This document shows, piece by piece, positions 35,167-45,130 of a stretch of DNA of 64,000 nt (the first letter of the stretch is position 1; every line of letters starts with the position of its first letter). Origin of the DNA: Ephemerocybe angulata. Lineage: Eukaryota; Basidiomycota; Agaricomycetes; Agaricales; Psathyrellaceae. The position numbers were made by a program, and so were the translations under genes. The notes beneath the pieces were generated by a model. That model saw only the letters and a list, made by a program, of their open reading frames with translations. It ran no database searches and was not told the origin of the DNA. The DNA lies in NCBI GenBank assembly GCA_013368325.1, contig JAACJK010000220.1, positions 1,258,815 through 1,322,814 on the forward strand, written 5' to 3'.

Positions 35167-36659
35167 ATGGATCACGTCGAAGCCAACCTTGAAACTTTGG
35201 CGCTCGCAGATGCATTGGAACACGTGGAGTCCGACATTGCGACGGAGGCCTCCTCAGATTTGCCCTCCTATATCGAAGCTCTCCCAATAGAGCTTCTGAT
35301 ACAAATCTTTGAGATCGTATGGAGTACAGACACCAACTTCCTCCACCTGATTGTCGCGAAGCCAAAATCACTACCCCCACAGGCCCACACCTTGATACAC
35401 GTTTGCAGGGCCTGGAGAGATATAGCGATGCACCTGAAGAATCTCTGGAAACGTTTCGTTGTGGTGGATACATGCCCATCTCGTTGGAGGCTTCGCCCTC
35501 ACGAAATCGATGCCTATGAACGTAAATTCCACGAGGTCGCGTCGCTCTACGGTGCAAACCTCACCCACCTCCTGTTCGACTACAACGAAGACTTTGACGT
35601 CGACGATAGTAGGATGCGTCGACTTCTCAGGACTGTGCTTCAGTATAGCGAGCGCTATACCACTTTGAAGCTCGTCGGGGATGTCTTCCGCGCATCAATA
35701 ACCGTTGTCAACTTGCCCCTGCTCGACGAGCTTTACTTGCTCTGTCCCCGCGTTGAATCCCCAAAAACCATCACCCAGTTCTGTGCTCCGAAGCTCAGGA
35801 AGCTGACTCTCTACAGTCCTCGATATTACTACTCTTTCATTCGCCTTCCGTGGGAGCAATTGACCCATCTGTCCTTTGGAGTGTTATACACTCCGTACCC
35901 ACCCGATCACCACTTATCCCTGCATGAATTTATTTCCCTTCTCCAAGCCCTCTCCAATCTCTCTCACCTTCACCTCACTGGACCCGTGTACATGGTGCGG
36001 CAACGACCGTCTTTAGAAGGTCTCGGATTGTCAGAACCTGTGCTTCTTCCAAAGCTACGCGTTCTCGAAATACACGACAGAGATGCGGAAACTTTGTTTG
36101 GCGGCTCATATTCTTTCTTTCTCACCGCGATAGCTACACCTCGTCTCAACACGCTTGACCTCATTGTGGCCCAAGATTTGATCAAAAACGCCCATCGTCA
36201 TTTCGTCAACCTCCTTCGTCGAGCACCGCTGCTTCAGAGACTTCGCGTGTGCTGGCTCCGATCGATTGGACGGGCGTTCGTCGGGGTGTATGGGAAGAAC
36301 GGTACCTGAAGATGCAAGGCGACGCCCAATTTTTTGAGACCTATGTTGGAGATGTTGGCTTGGACTCGGGGGACGTCCTCACTTGTGATGGGACAATAGT
36401 CCACCACTCCACTCCTCTAGGGACTCGCGATGGTACCACCACGACAGAAGGCTTTATTGACAGGTGCTTGGACATGGACATGGGGCCGAAGGAGAACATT
36501 GTCCAGAAGATGCGCGGACGTTCAAGACTCCTTGCTTTTTTTAAGCACACGTTAGGATCCAGGTATGGCATTGAAGGAGGAGAACGGACTATCTATATCC
36601 ACATTCCCATTGTTCAGAAGAGCGAGGTATGCGGTATGCGGCTTTTGAGGAGGGGATAG
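35167..36659 (+). pseudogene. F-box-like gene, signature family member C, with a one-base frameshift
   Basis: Frame 1 runs from ATG 35167 (chosen by alignment to member B; ATG 35101 is in frame upstream) through an F-box (IEALPIELLIQIFEIVWSTD), VVVDTCPSRW, LPWEQLTHLSFG and LRVLEIHDRDAET, and then stops at 36309. The missing C-terminal part lies in the next frame from 36249 (PIDWTGVRRGVWEERYLKMQ, TTEGFIDRCL, LGSRYGIEGGERTIYIHIP) and stops at 36657-36659. Compared with member B, one base is lost just after 36248, within cttcgcgtgtgctgg. No other lesion is visible. This is a very young pseudogene, an allele-specific loss or an assembly error. If frame 1 alone is expressed, the product is a truncated protein lacking the C-terminal signature. 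Confidence 0.8.
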
Positions 36660-36915
36660 AGCTCCTGTCAGTTACGATCGGGCGAAATATGCAGGAGGAA
36701 GGTCATAAGGTGCTTTTTGATATATATGTTGTACTACTCGGTGGAATATTAGGCCTTTGGGCACAAGGAGAAGAACTCCGAACGGGGCGGAGTCCGTCGT
36801 GCTTGCGATCAAGGTCTCCGTCAAACAACGCGACGCGTCGAATTGAAAGTTCGATTTGACCTTCATCAGGAGGAACGACGATGACGAAAGGTGCCTATAG
36901 CCTTTGCACCTCTCC

Positions 36916-37636
36916 ATGACGGTGAGCCCCGACCCTTCTTTGCTTTTTATGGTTTTCTGACCTCGGAAATGTTCTGCAGGACCTAACATTTTGCTACCTG
37001 CACATGACCAGGAATGAGCTCCTGACTGTCGACACAATCGAGACACCGGAGTACCTCAAGGGGGAGTTATCGGACAATGGTGCGTAGTCCTAGGATATGT
37101 GAGACGCTGAAGTTTGAAATGCAATACAGAGCTCGAAATCCCTGCCCACATGGTCCCACCCAACCCCGATGATTCGGACAGTGCCCAAGTTTGTGCGTCA
37201 TTTCACCGATTTCAACTATTCAATGCTGATGACAGTTGTAGATCTGCCATCCCAAGTCCACCCTTCATATCCCTACGGCAATCCTACTAGTGTGAAGCAC
37301 CCTGCAAGCAAGCCCCGCATACCCTACGATCCGACATCACGAGCACTGTTTGAAGACATGGGGTTCGCCGGGGGTGGTGTGAATGGCCAGATGCGCTGGA
37401 AAGAGCTTGCTCTCGACCAGTTGCTACCCGTTGACGAAGAAAAGGAAGAGGCGAAGCGCGCAGCCCAGGCCCGCAAGATGGCCACTGGTGCGACGAGCAA
37501 CCAAGGACAGCGACGACAGCAGGGCAGAGAAGCAGAGCCTGAGGAAGAAGAATCCTCAGACGAAGAGGAGGACGACGAGGACGGCGAGGAGGAGGAAGAG
37601 GAGGAGGCCGGTGAGAACAGTGACGAGGAGGAGTAG
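36916..37636 (+). CDS. APC13: Anaphase-promoting complex subunit Apc13-like protein
   Basis: Exons are 36916-36921, 36980-37079, 37130-37192 and 37242-37636 (187 aa; introns 58, 50 and 49 nt). The first exon is only ATG ACG. The N-terminal DLTFCYLHMTRNELL resembles the SYLHLHRP-type start of fungal Apc13. LEIPAHMVPPNPDDSDSA corresponds to the conserved IP/VP…LPxPxDxxD element, and MRWKELALDQLLPVDE to the RWxDxxLxxLL element. The last 60 residues are almost purely acidic. Between them, PSYPYGNPTSVKHPASKPR with LFEDMGF is a spacer I cannot match. In the family, Apc13 (Swm1) stabilises the TPR lobe of the APC/C. The call rests on short motifs. The next gene begins only 61 bp after this stop codon. 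Confidence 0.6.
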
Positions 37637-37697
37637 CCACAGTCTACAGACCGTTACCATATTAGGAAACACAGCTTGTCGTCCACCACAACGATCG

Positions 37698-40600
37698 ATG
37701 TCCTTGAGTTCACCGTTCAGCGACTGGCTCGACACCAACTACAGCCCCGACGCGAAGCAGGCTCACCAGATCCAAGCATACCTCAATGCCCCCCGCAACG
37801 AGCTCGCTGTGCTCGACGCCGAGGTCGACGCTGCCGAACGCGCCCTAAACGCCCTGCGCACGAAACAGGCTCGTCTCAGACGACACATTGCGGCCCACGA
37901 AGCATTAGTGCACCCCATTCGACGCATCCCAGACGAACTGCTCCAAGAGATCTTCCAGCATTGTCTGCCAACGAGACATATGCCGACCCTCAGCAACCGC
38001 TCAGCACCTATCCTCCTCACGCGCGTGTCTCGCCCCTGGCGCGCTCTGGCCTTCGGCACACCGACTCTGTGGACTTCGCTCCACATACCCATACCCAGAG
38101 GACGCTCAGAGGCGGACCACATTGCCCTTACAGAGGCACGACACGCGGGGGTTGCGTGGTGGCTTAGTCGGACAGGCCACATTCCGCTTTCAATTTCACT
38201 CTATTGGCCGCCCTCCCTCGTCTATGCATGGGGGACAGGGACTTATTTTCCGTATCTCGTGCTGTCCGTGTCGAAAAATCTGCGAGAGCTCGAGCTAGAC
38301 CTGCCCGATGGCGCGCTGGGGGCCTTCATGGAACCAGAACCAACAAAGTTCCCTTTGCTCGAAAAGGTCGTGCTACGACTACCTGTACCACCGGACCATA
38401 CCTCACGGGGCGTGGATATAACGAGTGCCAGGTTCTGGAAAGCGCCTAAGATCAATAGGGTGGTCTGGGAATCTGTCGATGATGATTTCTTCAAGCTGCC
38501 TCTACAGTGGCACGAGATGAAAGAGATCGACATTTATGGAGATCCTATGATCCCTTCGAGCTTCTTCAGCTCACACGATGCTTTGGCGCTTGTTAAAGCT
38601 ACCCCCCTACTTGAATCGCTCCGAATAGAGCTGACGGTATACCCCGAATGCCAGAACAGGGCGCCTCGAGGGTTTGCAGGGCAAGAGGTCGAGGATGATG
38701 CGGACCAAACTCTGGACTCTCGCACCCGGCTTATTGTCTTAAACTATCTCACGTTCCTCGACATCACCGATGTATACATCGACCCAGACACTGGGCCAGG
38801 CTTCATGTCCAATCTAAAGCTCCCCGCCCTGACAACTCTGCACTACTGTCTCATCGGCCTCTCGACCTTCCTACCCTCCCTCGGATCACCCTCCACTTCC
38901 CCCCAGCATCGGCATCGTGGATCTCCTTTGCACCCCCTCATTGCCTTCCTCCGCGCGCAAGACAAAGTCATAATCACAAAATGGAAAGTGGCCGCTACAT
39001 CCGTCCCGCGCGAAGTGTTCGTGGAGTGTTTGAGGCTCATGCCACTCCTGCAGAAACTGCACGTTTCCGACGGGAGGGCGATGTTTGCAGAGGACCCCAC
39101 GAACTCGTCGATCCCACCCCCACCTCCTGGCACGTCATTTTTAGGCAGGGATTGGTTGGAGGACGAAGACTCGAACCCGAGCTCGAGCGTGTCGGGGCAT
39201 GAGGACGTGGTATACGGACTAGTAGAGGAAGTTGGGAGAGACGAAGGGGAACACGAGACATCACCATCGCTCCCTTCTCTTGAGTACGGCCGGGACCAGA
39301 GAGAGCTTTCGCCTGACTCGCTGGTTCAGGAACGTTGGCGCCGCGCGACGGGAAAAGGAAGGATGGGTGAAATGCCAAATGTGGTTCAGAAATTGCGGCA
39401 TACGGAGGTGGCCCCGGACGATGAACTGTTGAAGGCCTTCGTGCCGTCTGATGTGTGGTGGAGGGAGTCGTGGGATGAGCCGATCGAGGATGCGCCGTCG
39501 ACATCGCACGGACTCCCTGTGGTCGATATGCCCCCGGCGCCATGGGGTAGTCGGAAAGGAAAGGAGAGGAGCTATGTTGGCATTGGGGCATGGGGAGAGC
39601 GAACCAGAAATGCTCCTTCGGCGTCCTGGAGAGGCTTTGAGAGAGATGCGGCGAGTGGGAGTGGAAGTAGTGCGGGAATAGATGAAGGGGTTGAGATTGG
39701 TGTGCCTCAGAAAGAAGAGGAGGAGGAGGATCCTCTGACGGCGGGTCTGGAGGGGAGAAGAAGTAGCTTCCCTCTGAGTCCAGATTCAGAGGAAATTGCG
39801 GAGGTTCCGGAAGTTCCTTTGCGCGTCCCTGTCCCTATCTCACTAGACACCGCCGAGTCGGCAGCTGGAGAGTCTGAAATCCTATGCCCTCGACTCACCT
39901 CCGTTCGATTCGACCGTGCTCGGTTCACGCTACCGGCAATTGGGACGTTTGTTAGGGCGAGGATGGCGCTGAGCACGGGTGCGAGCTGGATGGGCCAGCG
40001 GAAGGGTGACTCCAACAGAAATGAAAATCCTGTAAAAGATGATTGGGAAGAGAGAATCACGGAGGACTTCAAAAGGCTGAAGATTAGCAGCCGAAGCGAA
40101 CGAGATCAAGGCGAGGATGACGAAGAAGAGGGTGAAGAGGACGCGGACGCCTCGACGTTCTTCACAGCCAACTCCTCACCTTCTGCAGCAGTGTCTGAAG
40201 TGTTCCTGCCCGGCGACCCATGGCCAACGGACCGTCTTTCGCCTGACACAGCAGCTGGGAGCTCGACAGCTGATGCCACTGTCACGGGGACGCTGGTATC
40301 TTCCACTCCCGCCGCCACTCCCCACAGCCCGATAGGCAGGCCTGCTCCCACTTTAGCGGGTGGTCTCATCACCTCTTCCGCCCCCGTCGCATCCCTCGAG
40401 ACCGTGCACGTCGGTCTCTTATACGCTCACCCTCGTTCGGATATCCTCCGGAACCGCCACCGCGACAAGCCTCCGAATGCCAGCACCAGCGCACCCATCT
40501 TCGATAGCCGACTCTCCGCGGAACTCTACGAAGAGTACACGATGCGGCTCACTATGCGCTTCGCCAACTCGGCCTCGGCCTGGGGCGAACGGAGCGCGAG

Positions 40601-40847
40601 TAACAGCTTCTCGATACCCGCGTTCAATGGGCTGGGGAACAGTCCTGGAGTCCAGGGTACCCGTGTGTTTGATGTGAGTCTAGGGAGTAGCGACCCCAAT
40701 GCAAGTGTAGATGATGGAGGAGAGGAGGCGAGGGCGGCGGGAATTGTGAGGACGAGGAATGATGCGCGGGAGGGGATTCGGGGTTGGAGAGGGCCAGGGA
40801 GTGAGTACGCGGAGGATGACGAAATGATCGCACCCTGGGTGTGGTAA
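37698..40847 (+). CDS. Large F-box-like protein with acidic, Ser-rich C-terminal half (1049 aa)
   Basis: One exon. The start at 37698 (MSLSSPFSDWLDTNYSPDA) is chosen because it begins the typical N-terminal helix; the open frame continues 315 bases upstream over the preceding gene, but that part is an Arg-rich shadow of its acidic tail. Residues 31-70 form a coiled coil (NELAVLDAEVDAAERALNAL). The F-box lies at about 72-120 (IRRIPDELLQEIFQHCLP), followed by LTRVSRPWRALAFGTPTLW, the standard layout of agaric F-box-like proteins. An LRR-like part reaches to about residue 480. The remaining ~570 residues are charged and Ser/Pro-rich with several acidic runs (DEEEGEEDADAS) and one more LRR-like piece (CPRLTSVRFDRARFTLPAIG). 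The usual family length is 450-600 aa, so the C-terminal extension is unusual. It lacks the C-terminal signature of the neighbouring F-box genes. Confidence 0.85.
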   Translation: MSLSSPFSDWLDTNYSPDAKQAHQIQAYLNAPRNELAVLDAEVDAAERALNALRTKQARLRRHIAAHEALVHPIRRIPDELLQEIFQHCLPTRHMPTLSNRSAPILLTRVSRPWRALAFGTPTLWTSLHIPIPRGRSEADHIALTEARHAGVAWWLSRTGHIPLSISLYWPPSLVYAWGTGTYFPYLVLSVSKNLRELELDLPDGALGAFMEPEPTKFPLLEKVVLRLPVPPDHTSRGVDITSARFWKAPKINRVVWESVDDDFFKLPLQWHEMKEIDIYGDPMIPSSFFSSHDALALVKATPLLESLRIELTVYPECQNRAPRGFAGQEVEDDADQTLDSRTRLIVLNYLTFLDITDVYIDPDTGPGFMSNLKLPALTTLHYCLIGLSTFLPSLGSPSTSPQHRHRGSPLHPLIAFLRAQDKVIITKWKVAATSVPREVFVECLRLMPLLQKLHVSDGRAMFAEDPTNSSIPPPPPGTSFLGRDWLEDEDSNPSSSVSGHEDVVYGLVEEVGRDEGEHETSPSLPSLEYGRDQRELSPDSLVQERWRRATGKGRMGEMPNVVQKLRHTEVAPDDELLKAFVPSDVWWRESWDEPIEDAPSTSHGLPVVDMPPAPWGSRKGKERSYVGIGAWGERTRNAPSASWRGFERDAASGSGSSAGIDEGVEIGVPQKEEEEEDPLTAGLEGRRSSFPLSPDSEEIAEVPEVPLRVPVPISLDTAESAAGESEILCPRLTSVRFDRARFTLPAIGTFVRARMALSTGASWMGQRKGDSNRNENPVKDDWEERITEDFKRLKISSRSERDQGEDDEEEGEEDADASTFFTANSSPSAAVSEVFLPGDPWPTDRLSPDTAAGSSTADATVTGTLVSSTPAATPHSPIGRPAPTLAGGLITSSAPVASLETVHVGLLYAHPRSDILRNRHRDKPPNASTSAPIFDSRLSAELYEEYTMRLTMRFANSASAWGERSASNSFSIPAFNGLGNSPGVQGTRVFDVSLGSSDPNASVDDGGEEARAAGIVRTRNDAREGIRGWRGPGSEYAEDDEMIAPWVW

Positions 40848-40943
40848 TTAGGCGCCCAAGTTTGAGTCAGAGTTCAAGTTATCAGTGCGCATTTAACCTT
40901 GAATACACAATGTTTGGTATTAATGCAACAAAATTTGGTGCCT

Positions 40944-42548
40944 TCAAGTAGGTATGAATTTGTAAAAGGCCCTTTCTCCATCGTCGACACCATAAGTTCC
41001 CCCTAAAATATCCTCGATGATTGCCCTAGCCATGGAAGTAGCTTTGTACTCGGGTAAAAGTCCTCGCTCCAAAGACGTGCCAACTTGAAGTGTGTGCTGG
41101 TCGGCCTCTCCTCCGTACTGTATTTCTTCACCCTCCATAAATCGATCAATGAAGTGGTCTGTTGCGTATGTAGTGCCCCGCAGCGCCAGTTCAGCGGTGC
41201 GACTGCTGATAGTTCCTCGGAGGGTGTATGGACCTCCAGCACCTGATTGGAGTCCATTGTAGTCTCGGAAGAACTGGCGGGTTCCGCTCATCTTTAAGAT
41301 CGCAGTACGCGGAGGCCCCTCTTGCGATCCGACCCAATAGCCACAGAACCCTACTCGAATCCTCTTCAATCCTGGGTGGGCACGAAGGAAAGACTGTAGG
41401 CTTGCCACCAGGTCGCTGGTCGCTATTGATGGCGAGTTTATGTTGCTGAACACGAGCATAATGTCGAGCGTCTCGAGTACAGGAGTGGAGATGGCGGAGA
41501 TTATTGAGCCCCCACCCTGACAAAGTAGTCGGACGTCCCTGTCGCATATCTCAAGAACTCGGAGCCTCGGAATCACTATCGGAGCGGATTGTTGGAGATC
41601 CAGGAGGTCCTCTGCATCGCTAAATAGCTTTACGTTGCTGAAATGAAGATATTCCAAGTTCAAGAGTTGTTGTAGCATCGAGAGGACATCGGATGTGTAC
41701 CAAATATAGTCACGGCGGATTGTCAACGATGGTGCTCGAGTATGTGGAGCTCCAAAGGATAGATGCGTGAGCTGTTCCCATGGAAGGAAAGGGGGGAGGA
41801 GGTATACATTCCGTGGGTTGTACAAATGCAGTTTCTTCAGCTTTGGGGCACTGAATGCGTAAGAAAGTTTCTTGGGAGCGTAGTGGGTCCCAATCAAGCA
41901 GAGCTCCTCCAGGAGCGGCGCGTGTATGTAGGTCGTCTCGGTCCCAGTGAATGCCGGCTGGATGTCACCAATAAGCCTCAGTGAGACCAATCGATCCCCG
42001 AGGTATGTTAGGACTGTATCGAGAAGAATGGGTGGTCCCAGAAATGGCGGCGAGTAAATCCATGTTACATGGTAATGAAGATGGGTGAGTTTTCTGCCAT
42101 AAACATTTGCGATTTCTTGGAGCTGGCGCTTGTAGATCACGATCTCTTGTGAGTCTATTTCTCTGCCAGAGTTCGGCGGTAGTGGATCGATGACAACGAA
42201 ATGCCTCCAAAGCTCCTGTTGTGCATACGCTGTTTCCCTCCAGTACTTGCAGACCTGAATCAGAGTATGGATGAAAGGTGTAGATGGGATCCAAGGCCCG
42301 AACGAAGGAGTGAGGTGCAAGCTAGTGCTTTCGATGTCCACTGATGCACACGTGAGGCTGAAGATTTTGCATAAGATCTCGGTTGGGATGCTTGCGATTG
42401 GACATGTTAGCCCAGGCACCACTTGGTCTTCACGGGCGCTTTGGGCATCGATATCGCCTTCGATCAGCGTTATTCCAGGCGCGGCTGTTTCATGTCAGGC
42501 GCTTATTAGAGTTTCAATCACTAGATACAATGTTCACTCACCACTCAT
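40944..42548 (-). CDS. F-box-like protein, signature family member D (515 aa)
   Basis: Minus-strand exons 42548-42542 (ATGAGTG) and 42484-40944, with a 57-nt intron. The spliced start reads MSAAPGITLIEGDIDAQS. F-box-like domain at about residues 29-85 (IASIPTEILCKIFSLTCASV), then QVCKYWRETAYAQQELWRHF and VVIDPLPP. The body has LPWEQLTHLSFG and LRVLEICDRDVRL. The end has TDHFIDRFMEGEE and ILGGTYGVDDGERAFYKFIP. It is convergent with the large F-box gene (96 bp between stops) and belongs to the same family as the genes at 15.3, 33.4 and 35.2 kb, in inverted orientation. Confidence 0.85.
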
Positions 42549-43086
42549 TGTCTAGGTACCTCCGTAACTGAAAGCGTGGACTGTCGGGGGTAGAGAGCCA
42601 AAGCGCACCAGCGTGAAAGGTTGACCTTGACCGCAAACAACTTTGCACAAACCTTGCAAGTGCCACTTGTCACATAATACTCCCACGACCCAGCAGTGGC
42701 CTGAGTATGTGCGCTCTGCATAAAAATTGAAACAGAGATGAACTCTTAGCTACCTTCTCTGGCCCCAGTGGCCCAGGGATCTCATAGTATAGTGTCCCTG
42801 ATGGGTACCTACCGAACCGAGTTGCAACTGCTGTTGGCAGCCCCAACTCCGGAGTCGGTACGTACATCAGGGAAATCGGTGACAGCTGGTATCACGAGAC
42901 ATTTCTCATCAAAATCTGGCGGCAAGCGCCGCCTTGGCCTAGCCATAGCAGGGCATATAATGATTTACCATGGCGCATTCCATGAGTAACCGTATGGCCA
43001 AAACCTCAAGTCTTTTAAGTCATGAACTACCTCTTCCATAAAGTTAATAGCTCACCTTTGATTTTCTCGCGGTCATAAAGTTTTAT

Positions 43087-43232
43087 CTGCTCCTCCCAGA
43101 ACACGGTCAACCTTACCGCAATGGAGGCATTTCGCCGGAGAGCCCTTATTTGAGCTTGGCCTGGCCTTTGTTCAGCTGCATGAGTATAGCTGAACTGTAG
43201 TTGGCCTGGAATTACCACTCGGCGGTCAATGA
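43087..43232. repeat. 146-bp direct repeat, copy 1
   Basis: Identical to 43335-43480 except for one T/C difference (gagtatagc here, gagcatagc there). Both begin ctgctcctcccagaacacgg and end ggcggtcaatga. On the minus strand each copy reads open as …RRVVIPGQLQFSY…, but no gene context exists. Confidence 0.93.
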
Positions 43233-43334
43233 GTACACCAGCGGCGATATTCACCCTCATTTGAATGCCTGGTAGAGACATCCCCTTCAGCGACTTCATG
43301 ACCTGGATGCGGTCAGTGGGTGTCATAGGCTTAA

Positions 43335-43480
43335 CTGCTCCTCCCAGAACACGGTCAACCTTACCGCAATGGAGGCATTTCGCCGGAGAGCCCTTATTTG
43401 AGCTTGGCCTGGCCTTTGTTCAGCTGCATGAGCATAGCTGAACTGTAGTTGGCCTGGAATTACCACTCGGCGGTCAATGA
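43335..43480. repeat. 146-bp direct repeat, copy 2
   Basis: Second copy, 102 bp after the first, in the same orientation. The near identity shows a recent duplication, or two termini of one small element. Confidence 0.93.
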
Positions 43481-44574
43481 TATCACTGGAGAGGCCCCGT
43501 TTGAGCTTCGCGCCGGCCGGGTTCAAACCCAAGAGATGGTACTAAAAGGGGTGGCCGGTACAGAAGGTCATGAGCAGACCATGGACATAATGGCCGCAGA
43601 CCGCAGTCAATGACCTCGTCCCGGTTGGCGTCAGCATTTGGAGGGGCTGGGGTTGGGCTGGGAATCGGGAAGAGAGAGAGTGGGTAATGTCAAGTGAGTA
43701 TGGTATTGGATAAAGTTAATACACTCAATAAAATACAGGTGGAGAAAGAGGGATGGCCAGAGAACTCCTGTAGACTCTTGATCCCGACCAGGCGCCAGTA
43801 ACGCCTGTAAGGATCTTTGGCGCCTACAGCCACGCCATCTGCTTCCGAGTCGTGGCCCATGATGAAGGCAGTTCATGGTCTTGGCATTGGGATTGGGATT
43901 GGTGTTGGCCCGATGGCATGTATAACTCAGTCGTGAGCGGGTAAACCACACTGGAAAAAAGTGGCAGCTACTACTCGACCGATGGGCGCCTCACGAGGTC
44001 CTCATTCGAATTTTTAGTCTCCCTCGGGGATCAAATATAGGGATGGAAGAAGACTGTACGCGCGCTCCGAGCGGAAGAGCAGATGACTACTGAGCAGGCT
44101 TGTGAAACACATTCGCCGGTTGCTAAGTATAACTTGTGGGTAGTAGACCATTGCTGCGCATGGCAATTCCGAGGCCATTCTGAGGCTGGCCACTGGATTT
44201 ATGTGTATTTAATCAACTGTGCTTCTATTTATGCTTGAATCTAAAATTACTATGCTTGAATTACATAACTATATACACACAAACATATTTAAGATATATG
44301 TGAATTAACAGTACTATTTAACCTTGCACATGGAACGATAATATAAAATACAGACCAAAATAAAAGAATGGCTTCACCGGGAGTTGAACACTCAACCTCT
44401 TGGAAAGTGCACGTGACCAAGAAGTCACATGGTCGCAGATGTGAAAAAGCTTGGCACAAAAGTTGCCGGAGACAAGTGCCCTAGGCCATAAATGGCCTCG
44501 GAATACATCCGGTACCTGCCGATTTGGCCCCGGTAGCTATGCATGTTCGCACGGCTTCTGTCCTGAAGTATGGA

Positions 44575-45130
44575 CGTACCCTTCTCCTTGAGGTCGGCGG
44601 GGCCGACGTGCTCCCTTGATGATGTCGGCGTTGACATATCCGGTTGGGCCTGCAGAAATGGCGAAAGAGCACGTCAGCAAATCCCTACTTGAGACTAGTG
44701 TGCTCTGTCATCCAATTGGATTGCAGAGGCAGAGGGGGGAAGCAATGGGAGAGGGAGTGAATGGATGGGCGCTCACCAGTCCAAGTCGCGCTGGGCTTGG
44801 TAGACGACGTCAAAGGTGTCGGGGCTTCTTCTTCACCTCATCGAACTTCTCTTTGAGGAGGATGTCGGGCTCGGTCACGTTGGCGAAGATGAGCTTGAAC
44901 TTGGACTTGTTCGCGCGGTGGGAAGAGCGTTCATTGGCTGTGAAGATGTCGGGTTAGCAAATGCAGAAGGAAGGTGGGATCATCACTCGTGTACCCTTGT
45001 AAGGGAACTTGCTGGTAGGGCCCTTGAACGAGAGGCTGTCCCCCTCCTATTGCCAATCGCTTCAGCAATGTCGACTTGGGGCTTCGTATGGAAATGCGTG
45101 CGTACCTTGAGCTCGAGGCGCAGTACGACG
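44575..45130 (-). pseudogene. Decayed NADH-cytochrome b5 reductase gene
   Basis: Minus-strand pieces of an FAD/NAD-binding reductase occur in the right order but in different frames. Near 45130 a weak N-terminal piece (AVRRTAPRAQ) can be read. 45042-44998 gives DSLSFKGPTSKFPYK, the flavin-domain SFKGP motif. 44930-44826 gives FKLIFANVTEPDILLKEKF and DEVKKK, the hallmark of the NADH domain. A one-base shift leads to PDTFDVVYQAQRDLDW (44825-44776). After an intron-like gap, GPTGYVNADIIK (44660-44617) continues with another one-base shift to EHVGPADLKEKG. The C-terminal CGPPGQ and terminal Phe are missing. The intact enzyme (CBR1/MCR1 type) moves electrons from NADH to cytochrome b5 for sterol and fatty-acid desaturation. 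This copy is clearly dead. Confidence 0.75.

Larger units (their letters stand above)
42549..44574. other. Gene-poor region with direct repeat and AT-rich block
   Basis: Contains the 146-bp direct repeat (listed separately) and an AT-rich stretch at about 44200-44370. No gene can be supported. The abrupt change in composition fits decayed transposable-element DNA. Confidence 0.55.

Noticed and set aside
37383..37697. Upstream extension of the large F-box frame (105 codons)
   Set aside because: It overlaps the acidic tail of the Apc13-like gene in another frame, giving Arg-rich nonsense; the F-box protein begins naturally at 37698.
44375..44435. tRNA-like sequence on the minus strand (GTTCAACTC T-loop-like, TTTCCAA anticodon-like)
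   Set aside because: No matching acceptor or D arm and the T stem does not pair; at best a tRNA remnant.
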